From Vespula vulgaris (Eukaryota; Arthropoda; Insecta; Hymenoptera; Vespidae): DNA of 64,000 nucleotides. Each line of letters opens with the position of its first letter. Position 1 is the stretch's first letter. The notes beneath the pieces were generated by a model that had not been told where the DNA came from, ran no database searches, and saw only the letters and a list, made by a program, of their open reading frames with translations. A program made the translations under genes and the position numbers. This document shows positions 37,259-51,600 of the stretch, in pieces. Location: the NCBI RefSeq assembly GCF_905475345.1, contig NC_066603.1:2615001-2679000 (forward strand), in the 5' to 3' direction.

Positions 37259-39900
37259 ATTAATATAAATACAGATTTATACAAATTGCATACGTATTGA
37301 AATAAAAACAAATCACAAACACAATATATCATAATAAAATAAATAAGTAACAAGATATTTTAATTATCTTCATCTCTATCTCTCCTTCTCTCTCTTTCTC
37401 CCTCTGTCTCTGTCTTGTTTTTTAATACACATGCATACACGCACACACGTCCCTGAATATCACAAATATACGCCTCCACGCAATAAGAGATCGATGTAAC
37501 CCCGTTTCAGGTTGAGTAACTTCGATGCAGCCGGCCTTTTATTACATTCCTCACGTCCCAGATTGGGGAAAAAGAAAAAGATACAAAAAGAGAGAAAAAA
37601 GAAAAAAGAGATACTACTACACACTACTACTACTACTACACTACTACTTGATACCAGTATTTTGTATTTATACGGTCGCATCTCGATACAAGAAGAGAAC
37701 CGACAATTATCCTCTTCTTCTTATCCCCTCCCTTCAACACCCCTTATCCCCTCATCCCTCCCCTCATCACTAACAAACACTTGTGCTTCGAGGAGGTACA
37801 ATCGGTCAATTTGTGTTCGTTAATAAAGCAGAGAGGGCTTTGTGAAACAGCCACGCGCTCAAGCTCGCGCCAGCCCCTTCTGCGAGTCTCTCGTTTACGA
37901 TGACTTCGTTAATAAGGAGTGGCGCATCCATCGATCGTTGTCCATTACTCCGAAAGATCATCGTGTCAAACGACTCTACTCTATACGACTCGACTCCACT
38001 CGACTCGACCTTTACTACGTAATTGCGTTATTACCACGAGCAAAATATCTCTCATATGGACCGGTTATTTTAGGTAAAAATATATTGCGGTTACAGCAGA
38101 GTTTTTAGAAAGGATTATGAGATAAATTATGTTTATTAATTATGTGGTACGAGAGAATCTTTGAGATCTTCATCTGTGATATCTTGTTCAATATTAATTT
38201 TATGATCGACTATTTGATTCCCTCCTGGATAAGTTAAAAGCTTCGTATGTAATATTTATTAAATGCGATGAATATTTAAGTGTATTCTAGCTATGTTTGT
38301 GTGTGTGTGTGTGCGTATGTGTTTGTGTAAATTATTCATTTAGAATAATTATCAATGTAGATTACATGTATATATGTGTATATATGAAACGATGATTATA
38401 AAAGTGAACTAAAGTCTAAGTCGTATTTCTATAATTTGAAGATATTTTGAGACATTTGGAGTTGAATTATTTATGAATCATTTTCCTATAACAATAAACA
38501 AAAAAAAGCAAGTGCATGGAATGTATTTATTCTTGAAGAAAATAATTCTCTTTTATGCGATTTAGAAATGTTAAGAACAGCGTATAAAATAAAATACGTC
38601 TTTTACTATCTGAAACGAATTATTATTAAAACACATTCCTAATCTCATATATAGTTTTGTATCTATCAAATAAAGTGAAATTTTTTATTTATTTATTACT
38701 AATTTAGAGATTAATCGTTTGGTTTTTGCGTAAATTAAAAGATATGTATGTGCATTAATATCTAGAAATGATAAATATATACATTTATATTATTTATATA
38801 AATATTATTTATATCTAATTATATTGAATATAAATAATTCATTTAGAATAATTATCAGTTTATAATACAGGTACTTAACTATACATAACTAATTAGATTA
38901 TGCTTATGATTAAATAGTGAATTAATTATAATTATCATAACCTATTATTAATTAGAAAAAGATATACAAATATAAATATATTATAACAAGTATAATTTAT
39001 ATTTATTTAGCAAACATTAATCATCATAAATTTATAATTTATTTTCTAATAGAAAAATTAAATAACATATAAAAAATCTAGATACATAAGTATATCGGTT
39101 TGAAAGTTACATGTTGTTAAAGAAAGTTAATAAGTCACAATCTTTAGTTTCATATAATCAAATACAACAAACTGTTTCCTAATAATAATATTAATATTAT
39201 TATTAATAATAATAATAAAAATAATGCTATCATAAAAAATATATTTATATTATCTAATAATATTTAGTTTTCTACTTTCATATATTTCCTTGACTTCACG
39301 GTGATAATATATTTCAATGATTAAGTTAACGTTAAGGTAAAAAGTTCATCAGTATTGGAGTCATTGGAAAAAAAAAGAAGAAAAACAAGAAAAGAAAATG
39401 AAACGATCGAGATCGTTGAGAGTTGAATTTTTCTCACGCGTGCAAAAACAAGGGGCTTCAAAATTTAGAGGTTATACAATATATCGTTCGATATTAGATA
39501 AGTTTTAGTTTCCGAGGATCGACGGGTCTTCTCGGAAGTCGATGCGTTTTCAATTACTCGCGAAACCACGCATGCACGTGGCTTGTAAAGCTTCCCCCGA
39601 CTTAAGTGCCTTTCGTGCCGACACGCGGCCCTACGCAACGATTCATTACAAGCTTTTATTATTATTATGCGTCGTCTTATTATACTACGTAACATCTCTA
39701 CTTATGATCAATTTTTAAAATATTTTTTATTTTCTATTAATTACCCAAAACAATATATATATATATATATATATCATCGATTTTGAAATTATTTGAATTA
39801 TTTAACAAATTTTTTTATATATACGTATTATATGTATAATATATATGATATATATATACGTTCGTGTGCGTGCGTGCGTGCGTGTCTGTGTGTGTGTATA
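34854..39900. repeat. Gene-free region with microsatellites
   Basis: Includes (GA)n (34,880-34,915), T-rich blocks (35,260-35,340), (TA)n (36,308-36,331 and 37,218-37,252), (CATA)n(CA)n (36,484-36,526), ACT repeats (37,612-37,648) and a direct GACTC-type repeat (37,975-38,010). A 60-codon unbiased ORF sits at 36,661-36,843 (plus), with no product I recognise. A GC-richer patch at 39,500-39,640 has no supported exon. Confidence 0.5.
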
Positions 39901-40342
39901 TAGGGTGTCAGATATTAATTGATTCAATAGATCAAATTAAAAAATTAATTGTACGTTTTAGAAATGTTTTTCTAGAAATTTGTTTACATATACAGGGTGT
40001 CTGACTTTAAACTAATGTTATTTGTAACATTGTAAAAATTAAATTTTCTAATTATTTATAAAAAATAAATTGGCTATATTTATAATTGTTATATTTTATT
40101 TTTGTCTTTGAAATTATTCGAAAAATTTATTAATATATATATATATATAACAAAAATGTCTGATTTTAATCTATTCTATTCGATAAAATTCTCTTTTCGA
40201 AATGTTCGAGAAATTTCTCGATATACAGATTACTATTATTATTATTATTAGTAGTAGTATTAGTATTATTATTATTATTATTCAAATCTAATCTATTCAA
40301 TCCAACATGTGTGATTACGATGAATTAAAATAAGACACCCTA
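39901..40342. mobile_element. MITE-like element with nested related end
   Basis: The left end reads TATAGGGTGTCAGATATTAATT and the right end, reversed, TATAGGGTGTCTTATTTTAATT. Both are flanked by TA. A third related end (TACAGGGTGTCTGACTTTAA) occurs inside at about 39,992, which suggests a nested or composite insertion. No transposase frame is present. Confidence 0.5.
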
Positions 40343-41570
40343 TATATTCTCTACAAATCTACTTTTTTTCGTCAAAGAAAGAAAAAATGTCTAAAAATAA
40401 ATCATTCTTACTTAGTTCCTTCCTCTTCTTCTATTTCTTCTTTTCTTTTTTCCTCTTCTTTTTCTTTCTCTCTTTTTCCTTCTTCTTCTAACAAAAAATT
40501 CCGGTATCCACTTCCAGCTTTTCAAACTTTCCGAACGAACCCTCCTCGTGTCTTGAAATTTGAGAGGAACGTATTAGAAAAGAAAAAAAGAAAGAAAAAG
40601 GTCGAATATTTAGAAATTATCTTATCTAACATACTTAAATCATTAGGAAAAGAAGATCGATGATATCTTCAAGGATTCAAGAAATATTAACTGCGAAAAT
40701 GATTAACGATCGCTTCACGTTTACGCCATTTTCACTTCCTTATAACGGTCGTTTCAGACAAAAAAAAAGAAGAAGAAAACCAATACTTTTTCGTTTTTTT
40801 TTTTTTTATACATTTCCAACGAAATGAAATCAACAATTTTTGTCGAATATTATTCGTCATCAATATTATACTTACGAATGATTGGAATCTCGACGATTTT
40901 TTCAACAGATTTCTCTGTTTGTAAGAAAAAGAATTAAAAAATTTGGAAGACTATTTCAAATCTGCTTCGAGTCGTTCGGAAGAAAGGATATAAAACAAAA
41001 GACGATCGTTAACTTAAAAAATTCTCCGAAGATGGCGCTAACTACCGTTCCGGTTACTTGATTGATTCGCGAAATCAATCCTACCAATTACGAATTAAAT
41101 CCAAATGAAAATTAGCCAATCAAAAAGCATCATTGTTGACAAGAAATAAGAAATTATAACTTGTATAAAAACATAAGTCACACGACAAGATTCTAACGAT
41201 TTTTTTTAAGAATTAACATTGAGCTGCGTTTTGACGTCATAGAAATATACTTTCCCGCGTATTTCGTAAGAGTGCATAAAATCTGGCGTGCAAATATTAT
41301 TGGAAAATATCTTTTTTCAATTCTAGAATATGTATACGTAATGTAATAAAGTGTAGTATGTGTTTATAAAAATAAAACGTGTAGAAAAAAGAGAGAGAGA
41401 GAGAGAGAGAGAGAAGCAAAGAAAAGAATTCTTCCTCGCTAACTTCGATCAATCGATCGATTTCACGTACGAATGTGTTCGAATAAAATAAAAAAAAAAA
41501 AGAAGAAAGAAGAAGAAACTTAGTTTTACTTTTTTTGTTTCAACGTACAATAAGGTTAGTTGGAAACTTC
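40343..41570. other. Non-coding AT-rich sequence
   Basis: T/C-rich then A/G-rich low-complexity sequence with (GA)n at about 41,391-41,414. A full TGACGTCA (CRE-type) octamer-like site occurs near 41,233. No exon is supported. Confidence 0.5.
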
Positions 41571-41579
41571 AACTTACGT

Positions 41580-43090
41580 TTTGAACGAATTATCGCGGGA
41601 GAATGAGGATCGTACGAAACAATCGTGAAAGATCGTTTAATACAAGAAAAAAAAACAATTAAAAAAAAAAAAGACTATTTTTATCACTTACTTCGATCGA
41701 TCGATCGATTTTTTTTTTTGTCAAACTTTCTTCGTCGTATCATCGTATTCGTAATCTTCGATTTTCGTAGTGAACGAATTTTCGCGGGAAAATTGGGATT
41801 TTAAGAAACTACATACGTGTATGACGTTATGCGTAATAAAAAAAAAAAAGAAAGAAAAAAAAAGAAAAAGAAAAGGAAAAAAGAAAAAGAAACAGGAAAA
41901 AAAGAAGAAAAAAGATACCATTGTCCGAACTACGAGGAAAACAATAAAAAGAGACGACTCTCGATTTGTTACGACACAGTCCTAGTCGTGACAAGCTTTC
42001 AATTTATCTAGGTAATACTTTGAATAGGTGTAGAGCACAGTAGGTAGAGATGGTTACGGTTTATTGTGAAAAGTTTCTAACGGTAATATTGTAGAACGAC
42101 ATATATTGCTTCTATGTATATTACCTTACCATAGACAACTTATTTACACACGGACACACACTAAACTATGACGACTTTTATCGAAACGTTTGAAAGAGCC
42201 GCTCCCTCGTTCGTTAAACAAGTGAACGTCAAAATCTTTGTTTAACGTTCTACGAGAACTCGTCGGAAAAATGTTCGAAAGAAATTCCAAGCAATTCATT
42301 TCTAAAGATTTCATTCTTACTTTTGTCTAAATACTTTCTCTCTCTCTCTCTCTCTTTCTTTTTCTTTCTTTCTCTCTTTCTTTTTCTTTCTCTCTCTCTC
42401 TCTTTCTCTCTCTTCGAAGAAACGACAAAGAATAAATAATCACTTACTTGACTTTTCTTTGTGTTGTCTTATATTCACAATATATATATAAGTATTACAC
42501 ATGCGCAGTTTATTTGAAAACACTGTCCATTAGAAAATTTAATTATAATTTTTCGTTAAAAAACGACCGAGAATATAAATGATCACTTACTCGATAACTC
42601 TTATCGTTGTTTACAGTTAGCAATAAATATCTTATGATTTAAAAAGATTTATATTTTTTAATAAAGTATATGTAATAACAATTTGTTAGTAAAATTATAT
42701 AATCATTGACGTATTTTCGCTAAGAAAAAAAAACAAAGAAAAGAAGAACGATATTTTTAAATTCAGTGGATTTTTTTCATTGGTCGGATTAATTGGTTCA
42801 AAACGAATTTAGTCGAATCATCGAAACCCGCGAATTCGAACGAATTTAAACGGACTTCACTTGATTGCTTTACTCATTTGTTTAAAGAATTATTTAATTA
42901 TCGACATATTTTTTCAAAGAAAAAAGAAATGTTTTTAGAGGTTACGATTAACGATCCTTTCATTGGTTGGTTGAATTCATTAGCATCAATGAGTTTCATT
43001 CGAATCGTTGAAAGTTTCCCGCTAATTTCCTCGAATCGTTGAAATTTTACCGCGAATTCAAACGAATTTAAATGAGCTCTCATGAAAAGT
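41580..43090. repeat. Diverged tandem repeats, unit about 180-190 bp
   Basis: One pair: GAACGAATTATCGCGGGAGA at 41,583 and GAACGAATTTTCGCGGGAAA at 41,772 (189 bp apart). Another pair: CATTGGTCGG with downstream CGAATTCGAACGAATTTAAA near 42,779-42,850, and CATTGGTTGG with CGAATTCAAACGAATTTAAA near 42,960-43,070 (about 181 bp apart). TC-rich sequence lies between (42,340-42,415). Confidence 0.5.
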
Positions 43091-43332
43091 ACGTAGTATT
43101 AGTTTCGTTCGAAGTGAGTCAATGCACACGAAAATTACTCATCTAATTGAACGTTAGTATCGCTATGATCTTGATTGATTAATTTTACGACTTTTAACGA
43201 TAGTCGACTCATTCTCTCGAGAAATTTCGAAACAATAAAGGAAAAAGAAGGTCGTCGCGATGAACTTAAATTTGCAAACGTGTATATATATATATTATAA
43301 TTATTATTAAACATTATTACGATTATTAAATA

Positions 43333-43378
<46 letters not shown>

Positions 43379-43578
43379 GATTATTTCAATTAAATTAATA
43401 ATAAATTTTATATATATATACACACATATATATTTATATTATGTACGTTTGAATAAGAGTCAGCCCATAAAAACCATTAACAGAAATATATGTATGTATG
43501 TACAGAAACAAAAAAAAAACAAAAAGAATAATTAATTAAGCGTAACTCATGTCCCTTTTGTTTTTCAATATTTTCCAT

Positions 43579-45187
43579 TCACCATTCTAACGTGCCAGGA
43601 ATATATTTCTCGATCAATTTCTCATAATAAGGCCATAATTTCTCAATATCCGGTACGCCAGCACTTTTTGTATATAAATCATATTTACTGTGAAATAAAG
43701 TGAAAAATTATTTTATTTACAGGAAAAATAAAAACATTGTACGTGATTTACAAAGAAAGAAAGAAAAAACGAAAACAAGAAAAAAAATAAAAAAAATTAC
43801 TTACTTAAACTCAGTGATCCATTTGAGTTTGTCCAAGTCGTTTTGTGTGCAAAAATGCATATAATCACCACCAGCATGCCAGGGATAAAACGAATGATAA
43901 CGAATCATAGCAAGTGCTTTCTCAGGTAATTTACAATTGTTATGAACCATAACACGATAAAGATATTCATCATGACCCCATGACATCATCAAATTATCTA
44001 TACCACATTGAGGTTTATACATCCCATATTTTGTACTATAATATATACACCAACATATATATAAAAATATTATTAATATTAAATATGTTATAGATCATTT
44101 TTTATTTATAGATTTCATTGATAATTCATACTTGTAACGAGAGTCCTTGCCATCAGGATTATTATCAAAGCTAGTGTCCCTGTAGACTATGGAGTCAGCC
44201 CATGCACAACCAACAGGGAATGTATCACCCACAACAGCCCATTGTGGTTCCCCATAGAATGCCATAATCTAAAATATTTATTAATGAACGATCTTTGACG
44301 AACACATGGATTTGTTTTTTTTTTTTTTGGTAATTTTTGTTTCGTCTTGTTTTTTTTTTTTTTTTGTATACATACTTATACATATATCGGGTAGGTCTTT
44401 GAATATATAATGTACCTTTCCTAGATCATGTATCAATCCAGTTAAATGGAACCAATCTAAATCGGGATGATCTTTTCTTATAGATTCGGCCGTTTGAAAA
44501 GCATGAACGATATTTGGTAAATTTGTGTCTGGATCGCTCTCATCGATCAGATCGTTTAATTTGATAAGAGCATCTTTAATCGTCATTCTGGCTTTGTTGA
44601 ATTGTAGCCATTCTTTCATACGAGCTGATAAATTTGGATTCAAGTATTAAAAGCTGATAATATATGTAAACGGTATTTATATTATTGTTTATTATGTTTT
44701 GATTAATATCTCGTTATATGATAGAATTATAATGATTTATATGAATGTTTATTTGATCAATATTATTTTTTTTAGGATTTGATAAAATTCATGAATATAG
44801 ATCAATGATCTAGAAAATGATTATTAAACGATCAAACGTGAATTCGATCTTTTTAATTGTTGTAATAGTATCTTTTTAAAAGATGCTTGAAAAATTATTC
44901 AAAAGAGGATTATAGTAGATTTGACATCATTGGTTAAGGGTTAATTCGCAATCGTTTAAAAAGAATAAGGAAAATGTCGATCTTGTCGAACAATGATCGA
45001 TATAAATGATCTATATATGACATATGTATATATCAACATCGATAATAGATCAAGTTATCTCTTTCTCTCTATATATTATTATTAATTATCTATATGTGTG
45101 TATATATATATATAATATATTATATTATTTTAAATAATAAAATAATATTTTTTCACGATGTTATTATATGTATTAATGATCTATATT

Positions 45188-45231
<44 letters not shown>

Positions 45232-46540
45232 CATATATACATATAGAGAGAGAGAGAGATAGAAAAGATCATTAATATCAACAGATTATTATAGATGATA
45301 TATATAATATGCATTATTTACATTCTCATACGTAATATATCATTTCATATGTATAAATCATTCACGTTGATATGTATATACATACGTCACATTACGAGTC
45401 TGTTAATATGCAACAAGTGCGATAATCAATATGTTATAATATACTAACAACGCACAAACTCGACCGTTTGATTAGTATGCATGTTCTCGTAAGTCTTGCG
45501 TACACGTTCCTTGATCTCATCTGCTGGATCTATGATAAAGTTTCTAAAGTCGCTTTTCAATTTCCCCGCATATACTGGCTCCGGTCGAAGCTTTTCGGAA
45601 GGATCGATAATCGAGGTAACTTGATCACGTAACTGCAAATGATCATTTTATATGTATATATATACATATATATATGTATTCCAAAATTATTTTCTTTTTT
45701 TTGTTTTAGTCCTAATAATAATAAACTTTCAGTTTGATAGATCGAATTTTCTTTTACATATTTATTTTCATTTTTCTTCAAATTCATTTATAGTATTTTC
45801 TCTATGACATTAACTCGTTAGATCGTTTCTAACAAAGTTATTGTTTCTTAAGATTGAAGAAATTACAAATAAATTGGAATTAATTATTCTATTCTAATTA
45901 ATTATTATAAATTGGAATTAAATAATTACAAATGATTTGAAATGATTAATATAATAAGGACTACTGTGATATTAAAAATCTGTTACAAAAAAAAAGCAAT
46001 AATAAAAAACACTTTTAGCTCATTTCGATAACACAAATCTCTATCATATTGATTAATTAAATATAATATAATTAACAGATTGAAAAAATTTCGTCAATAT
46101 TCTTTTTTCAAAATTTCGACATAGTACGGAACGTCAATTATAATGAAAAAAAAAAAAGAAAAAAATATATATATATAGAAAAATGGAATTATGACATTAA
46201 TTAAATATATAACAATTACATAATAATTAATATCATATAACATATAATATAATTAACAGATTCGTAAGAAGTTAATTGATCTATCTTTTATTTTCTTTTC
46301 AAATCTTCAATCTAAAATATTAAAAATATTTTTCAATTACAATTACAAAAAGAAATGTATATGTAACATATTCTCATATATTTTTATGGAGAGTATATAT
46401 CAATATTAGAAAATACCTGTAATTTGCTAAGTAGGTGAAACATTACGAGAAGAAAAAAAAAAGAAAAAGAAAAAGAGAAAATATCATAATTTAAAAAATG
46501 TATATATTTAATTCATACTTACCATCATTTTGGCGGACAT
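43579..46540 (-). CDS. Miox: Inositol oxygenase (myo-inositol oxygenase), complete, six exons, 295 aa
   Basis: Cytosolic di-iron enzyme that converts myo-inositol to D-glucuronate. Exons on the minus strand are 46540-46523, 45632-45449, 44624-44416, 44268-44132, 44035-43805 and 43687-43579; they total 888 nt and keep phase at every junction. Exon 1 encodes only MSAKMM and ends in a perfect GTAAGT donor. All six metal ligands of the family are present: H108 (HAFQTAE), H133 and D134 (HLTGLIHDLGK), H204 (WGHDEY), H230 (YHSFYPWH) and D263 (FNKYDLYTK), each ten residues beyond the human numbering. The protein ends IPGTLEW, matching the conserved end of the family (human 285 aa). The exon 2 donor (GTTAGT) was chosen because it restores the conserved VRS junction. 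It lies downstream of SFSWAP on the same strand, and its promoter should fall in 46,541-48,355. Confidence 0.97.
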
Positions 46541-48269
46541 ATTGAAAAATGTTTTCTTATGAAATAACTTGGTTCCTTGATATGTTTGCTCTTTGGGTAT
46601 ACAACACTGACTGACCCGTTCAATCTAACAGAGTTAACTTATAAATCTCAGACAATTCCCCCCTTTGACCCTAGGTTGTTCAACGTATGGTCTCTCTCGC
46701 ACGCACGTTATTTAATATCCGTTATCTCTTACTAATACAGAGAAATATAAATAGCAACAAAGGATACTAAGTACCAGTAATACATAAGATTTTATGAAAT
46801 ATTTACTTTTTTTTTTTTTTTCTTAATGAAAGTAAAAGCGAACGACGTATCACTATTTTCGTATCATTGCGAATGAAAGGAGCAATTAAAAGGAGCAAAA
46901 AAGAGAATCGTAAATAAAATTATAATTTAATCAAATGATATTATATATGACCGTGAACTCATATGAATAGTATCTTTGTCAACAGAAAAAATCCTCTTCC
47001 TGGAACCCCCATGTTAATACATAAATTTATACGTAACAATAATGATAATAATAATATTAATAATAATAGTAGTAGTAATAATAATAATAATAATAATAAC
47101 TCGTTATTTTATGAAAGAAGTAACTCTTCTTTTACCAATGAATGTAACAACACAGAAAGAAAGAAAGAAAAGAAAAAAAAAAAAAAAGAAACAATAAAAA
47201 GAAAATAAGAAAACACACGTTTCATTGTAAACCAAACAGTGAAAACTTTCAAACTGCTTGATAATCGAATGAAAAAATTATTCAAAAAAATATCATTTTA
47301 AATCTCATTGATGATTACATAGATGAGTATGTAAATAAAAAAAGAAAAATAAAAAAAAAGGGAGAGAAGTACAAAAAAAAAAAAAGTAAATAAATAAATA
47401 AATAAAAATGAGGAATATTGACATGATACGTTTCGTTGAAAATTGAAAGGTATCAAAGACTTGGGCTTTTAAATTTTCTTGATCATTCCTAAAATAGTTC
47501 GATCGAGTCTTTCATCATAATTCACACAATTGACGGTAATCGAGATGCATGAATCCGAGTGTAGTCGGCAATTGCTTTGAACGCAGCACATCTCGTTGAT
47601 GCAATAAAGTCAATGAACACTATAACGATATATTCGACGTATGAAATTAGTTCGCATATCTAATTGCGTTAAAGTGCTCAAGGGAGATCCTTCATACGGT
47701 TAGTCGAGTTATACACATATATGGATACATTCAATCATCATACATACAAACATACGTACATATGTAATATATATATATACATATATGTGTATATATACAT
47801 TCGCATTTGATATCTATATCGTAAACGTCAATTTAGTTGACTTGCAAATACTTAGATAATTATGGAAATCTTTGAATGTGATAACCCATACCATATTACA
47901 TAAAAAACATATATCGTGATACTTGTTATTTTCTTTTAAGGAAAATGTGATGATGATAATAACTACGTACTCCGACGGAATGGAAAAGTTATAGATAATT
48001 CATGAAGAAACAATAAATAAAAAAGAAAATAAATAAACTGGAAGAAAAAAATATATATATATATATTCACCTATGAACTGTATTGGACTAAGTAAATTGT
48101 ATTTCTTCTTGTATGTTTTGTTTGACAAAAAACAGTATGAAACGTCATTTATCGCTGTGATGTCATCCAAGTATGTAATCATATACATATATTTACAAAG
48201 AAACTTTTTACACGATTATCTCTTAATCCTTATTTCTTACAAAAAAAAAAATAAAATAAGAAGAAAAAA

Positions 48270-48305
<36 letters not shown>

Positions 48306-48355
48306 CACGTTTTTTCTTTTTTTGAAAAAAAAAAAAAAAACGCTTTTTAAGTATC
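46541..48355. promoter_or_regulatory. Intergenic region between SFSWAP 3' end and MIOX start
   Basis: 1.8 kb separating two minus-strand genes; it must hold the SFSWAP 3' UTR and the MIOX promoter. Visible content: T-rich and A-rich runs, an (AAT)n/(AGT)n repeat at about 47,038-47,100, (TAAA)n near 47,391-47,405, (TA)n near 47,766-47,780 and (GA)n at about 48,277-48,302. Sequence at 47,420-47,720 has normal complexity. No specific element could be assigned. Confidence 0.5.
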
Positions 48356-48614
48356 TCAAGACGAGCTCGAATCAGAGTAACTCGAGTTGCTCCCTTTTCT
48401 TCGTACATTTTGTTGATGTCTGTGCGACGGAGTTCGTGATCGAGATCTATGTCTCGAAGATGATTTTTTGCTTTTCTTAGATCTGTGATTACGAGAGCTA
48501 CTTGGACTGTCGTAACTGCTGTAATCAAAAAGAAATCAAAAATGTTTATCATAATATATATATATATATATATATACATATTCATACACATATATGTATA
48601 TATATATGAGAAAA

Positions 48615-48645
<31 letters not shown>

Positions 48646-51600
48646 AAGAGAGAAAGAAAGAAAGAGAGGTTTTCTTTTTTCTTCTTTTTTATTTTGTTAA
48701 CATATACTTTACCTTCTGTGAGAACTTTTCTTTTTCTTGTGTTTTTTGTGAACTTTATGTCTCTCAATACGGCTACGACTTCCACTACGACTTCTAGATC
48801 GTTGACGTGATCTTTTCCCACTTAAATCTGCACCCTTCAATCGATCCATCAACGAATTACCACAAATTTTTATTTCTTCTGATTTATTATCATCTTCCAA
48901 GGACGGCGATGGAACGGAGTAAACCTCGTCGGAATCGTCTTTTCTTATATTAGGTGTCGTAGAAGTACCAATTTTGGAGCTCGTTGTTTGAATCTGACTT
49001 AAAAACATGGCCGCCTTTTTCTTTCGTTCCAATTGTAATTGTTTTTCTCTGGACGTAGCAGCTAATTTGTCACGGGCCGCTGCAACTAATTTGTCTTTTA
49101 TTCTATCTTCGACTTGCTTGTGCCTTATCTCTAATTGACAATCTTCGAGTATGTCATCGGTCAGATCGACCAATTCCTTTTCTTCGCTCTTAGATTTCTT
49201 CATTTCTACCTTTGGCGTTTCTTTATCGGTATTTATTATTGCAGTCGTTTGTTCGTTACAATTTTGCGGGGAACTTGGTTTAGAATTAGTTTCTTTCTTT
49301 TCGGGTTCCATTTCATCGTCACTCTCTTCTAACGGCAAGGCATTTCTCTTTTCAATAATTACGTTCTCACCTTCCTTTGGTTTCTTTATAGAAAACGATA
49401 CAGTAGTGATTTGTTTGCTTCCCGGACTTTGTTTCGTTTTCGTATCGCTCTTCTTCTTAGCTTGTATCATTTTCACACGCTTTTGTACTTCCTCCATTCT
49501 TTGCTGTTTCTTCTGTAATTCCTCCAGCTTCTTTTGCTTCTCCTCTTGCGGCTCCTGCTTCTGAAGTAATTCTTCTTCGGTCAAAACTTTAGGATTTATG
49601 GCCCCTTCGTACATGGTCAATTTGTGCGCATAATATCCGTGATACTGATGCGACAATTCGAGAAAGTTAAATCTTGGATCACCTTTATTTTTTACTATAG
49701 CTTCAAAATCTCGGCCATTTTTTGCTACGTAACTCGCCATCTTGTCGATAATTATTTGGACGTCTGCCGGTGGTACGATGAATGATGGTCTGCTCAATGT
49801 TTTTGGCGGTGTTGGTCCGTAGGGTACTAAAGAAGGTGTTTCTTTTGCTTGAGGCGTTGGCGTTGTAGATTCTTCGGTAGAAACAACAGGTACAGCCGGT
49901 ACTGGTAGCTGAGGTGGAGATTGAATTTGACCGTTTGGTCCGTATATAACTGGACCATGCGAATATTGTAAAGGTGTTGCGGTGTACGGAGTATAACTCT
50001 GTAGAAAATATGAAGGTTCGTTTAACTATATTTTGATCGTAATTCGAACTCGTCTACGAAAGTTGTAGAATAATTTACCTGTGGCACAATCGGCTGATAA
50101 TATCCAGAAGTCGGCATTTGTTGAACACCAACATCTAATAACTGTGGTATTTTAGGTGGCGGTGGTTTTCCTGTGATTTTGTTTACAAGCATTGAATAAG
50201 CACAGTCCGCAGAGGGCTTGTACTGTATGCTTGGTATGCTAGGAGCCTAGAAATAAGTAAACATATCTTTTAGAAATATTCATAAACTACTTTGCGTATT
50301 TCTTTTATGGAAGATTATAAGTAGGAAAAATATATTATCACCTACAAAGATATTCCCTCCAAAGAAGAGATGGATAATTAATAAAAAACAGAGGCATATG
50401 TTTTGAAGACAGGAACGTGTATATATATTTCCAGGTACAAAAAGGAAATGTTGGGATACGCTATTAAAATAAATGTATTTCTGTACTTTATGAAATCTGC
50501 TGATGATTGAAAATTAGACTTGCTTAACTTTACAAAATGGGGTATTAATTTCCTAATACGATTTATGCGGATGTATGTCTCTCTGAAGAAAATGCTATAT
50601 GATATGTTAATGAATCTCATATGAATAGAACTATATATGGATTTTGAATGAGTACAGATAAACAACAAAAGGGGGTAGGAGGATAGGTTCAATGCATACC
50701 AGAATCAGCCCTGGAAGCAGAAATATATGACACATAAATTAGTGTAGTAGAGTAACATTAACATTTCATCCTATGATCCATTGTATTTTTGAAATCACCG
50801 TTAGAAAAGTAGATAGTTTCAGAGGTAAACCTGTGACTCTTTGGGAGGCTTCCAAATTTGGTAAATATCCCAATTGTTCTGAATCTTCTAACAGCTTAGG
50901 AAGCACTTTTTTTTTATGTCTTTTATAAAAAGTTATTATGTTTGTACGACAATGTATATATTAGAAGAAAACATACCGCTTCTACTTTGGCAAATGATGG
51001 CGCTAGGCTTGGGTGAAGGTATGGTTGATCATCTTCATCTGATTCTTCCTCAGGTTCTGTCGTTAAAAAAACAAACCAATGAGTACAAATTTATAATTGC
51101 ATCTTTTTTTTTCCAAAAATGAGTTACATTTGTCACGTGTAGATAAAAACCGACGTAGTAGTAACAGGAACTTGTGGCAATACTTACGTCAAGAAAAACT
51201 AAGTAGAATCAAAGTAGGTGTGGGTAATCATATCCTGCTTTATGTTGCTTCAATTACTTCAACTCAATAATGTCAACTTTGATAATGTTACTACAAGATG
51301 CTGCTTTATAGAAAATAGTATGCATACCAGATTCTTCTTTTTCAGGTTGTTTTTCAGGATTATATTTTCCAGTCTTGATAGCTTCCAGCACAAACTTGTA
51401 ATACGGATGTAGCGGTTCACCTATCGATAAGAACGAAAATTGCGGATTGTTCGCTTGTTTCGCCTTTAGAAGAATCTCCATTTGGCCCCCTTGACGACTA
51501 ATAAATAGTGCTGTTTTTGTGATAATTGCATTTAACTTCTGTGTCTCGGGCTGAAAATACATTATCAATTAATTTTTTGATATCCGAATAAATTCATAGA

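Noticed and set aside
37842..38108. Plus-strand ORF in moderately GC-rich sequence
   Set aside because: It includes a GACTC direct repeat, lacks splice support and resembles no known protein.
49135..49564. Plus-strand ORFs opposite SFSWAP exon 7
   Set aside because: Antisense shadows of the K/E-rich coding sequence (Phe/Ser-rich translation).
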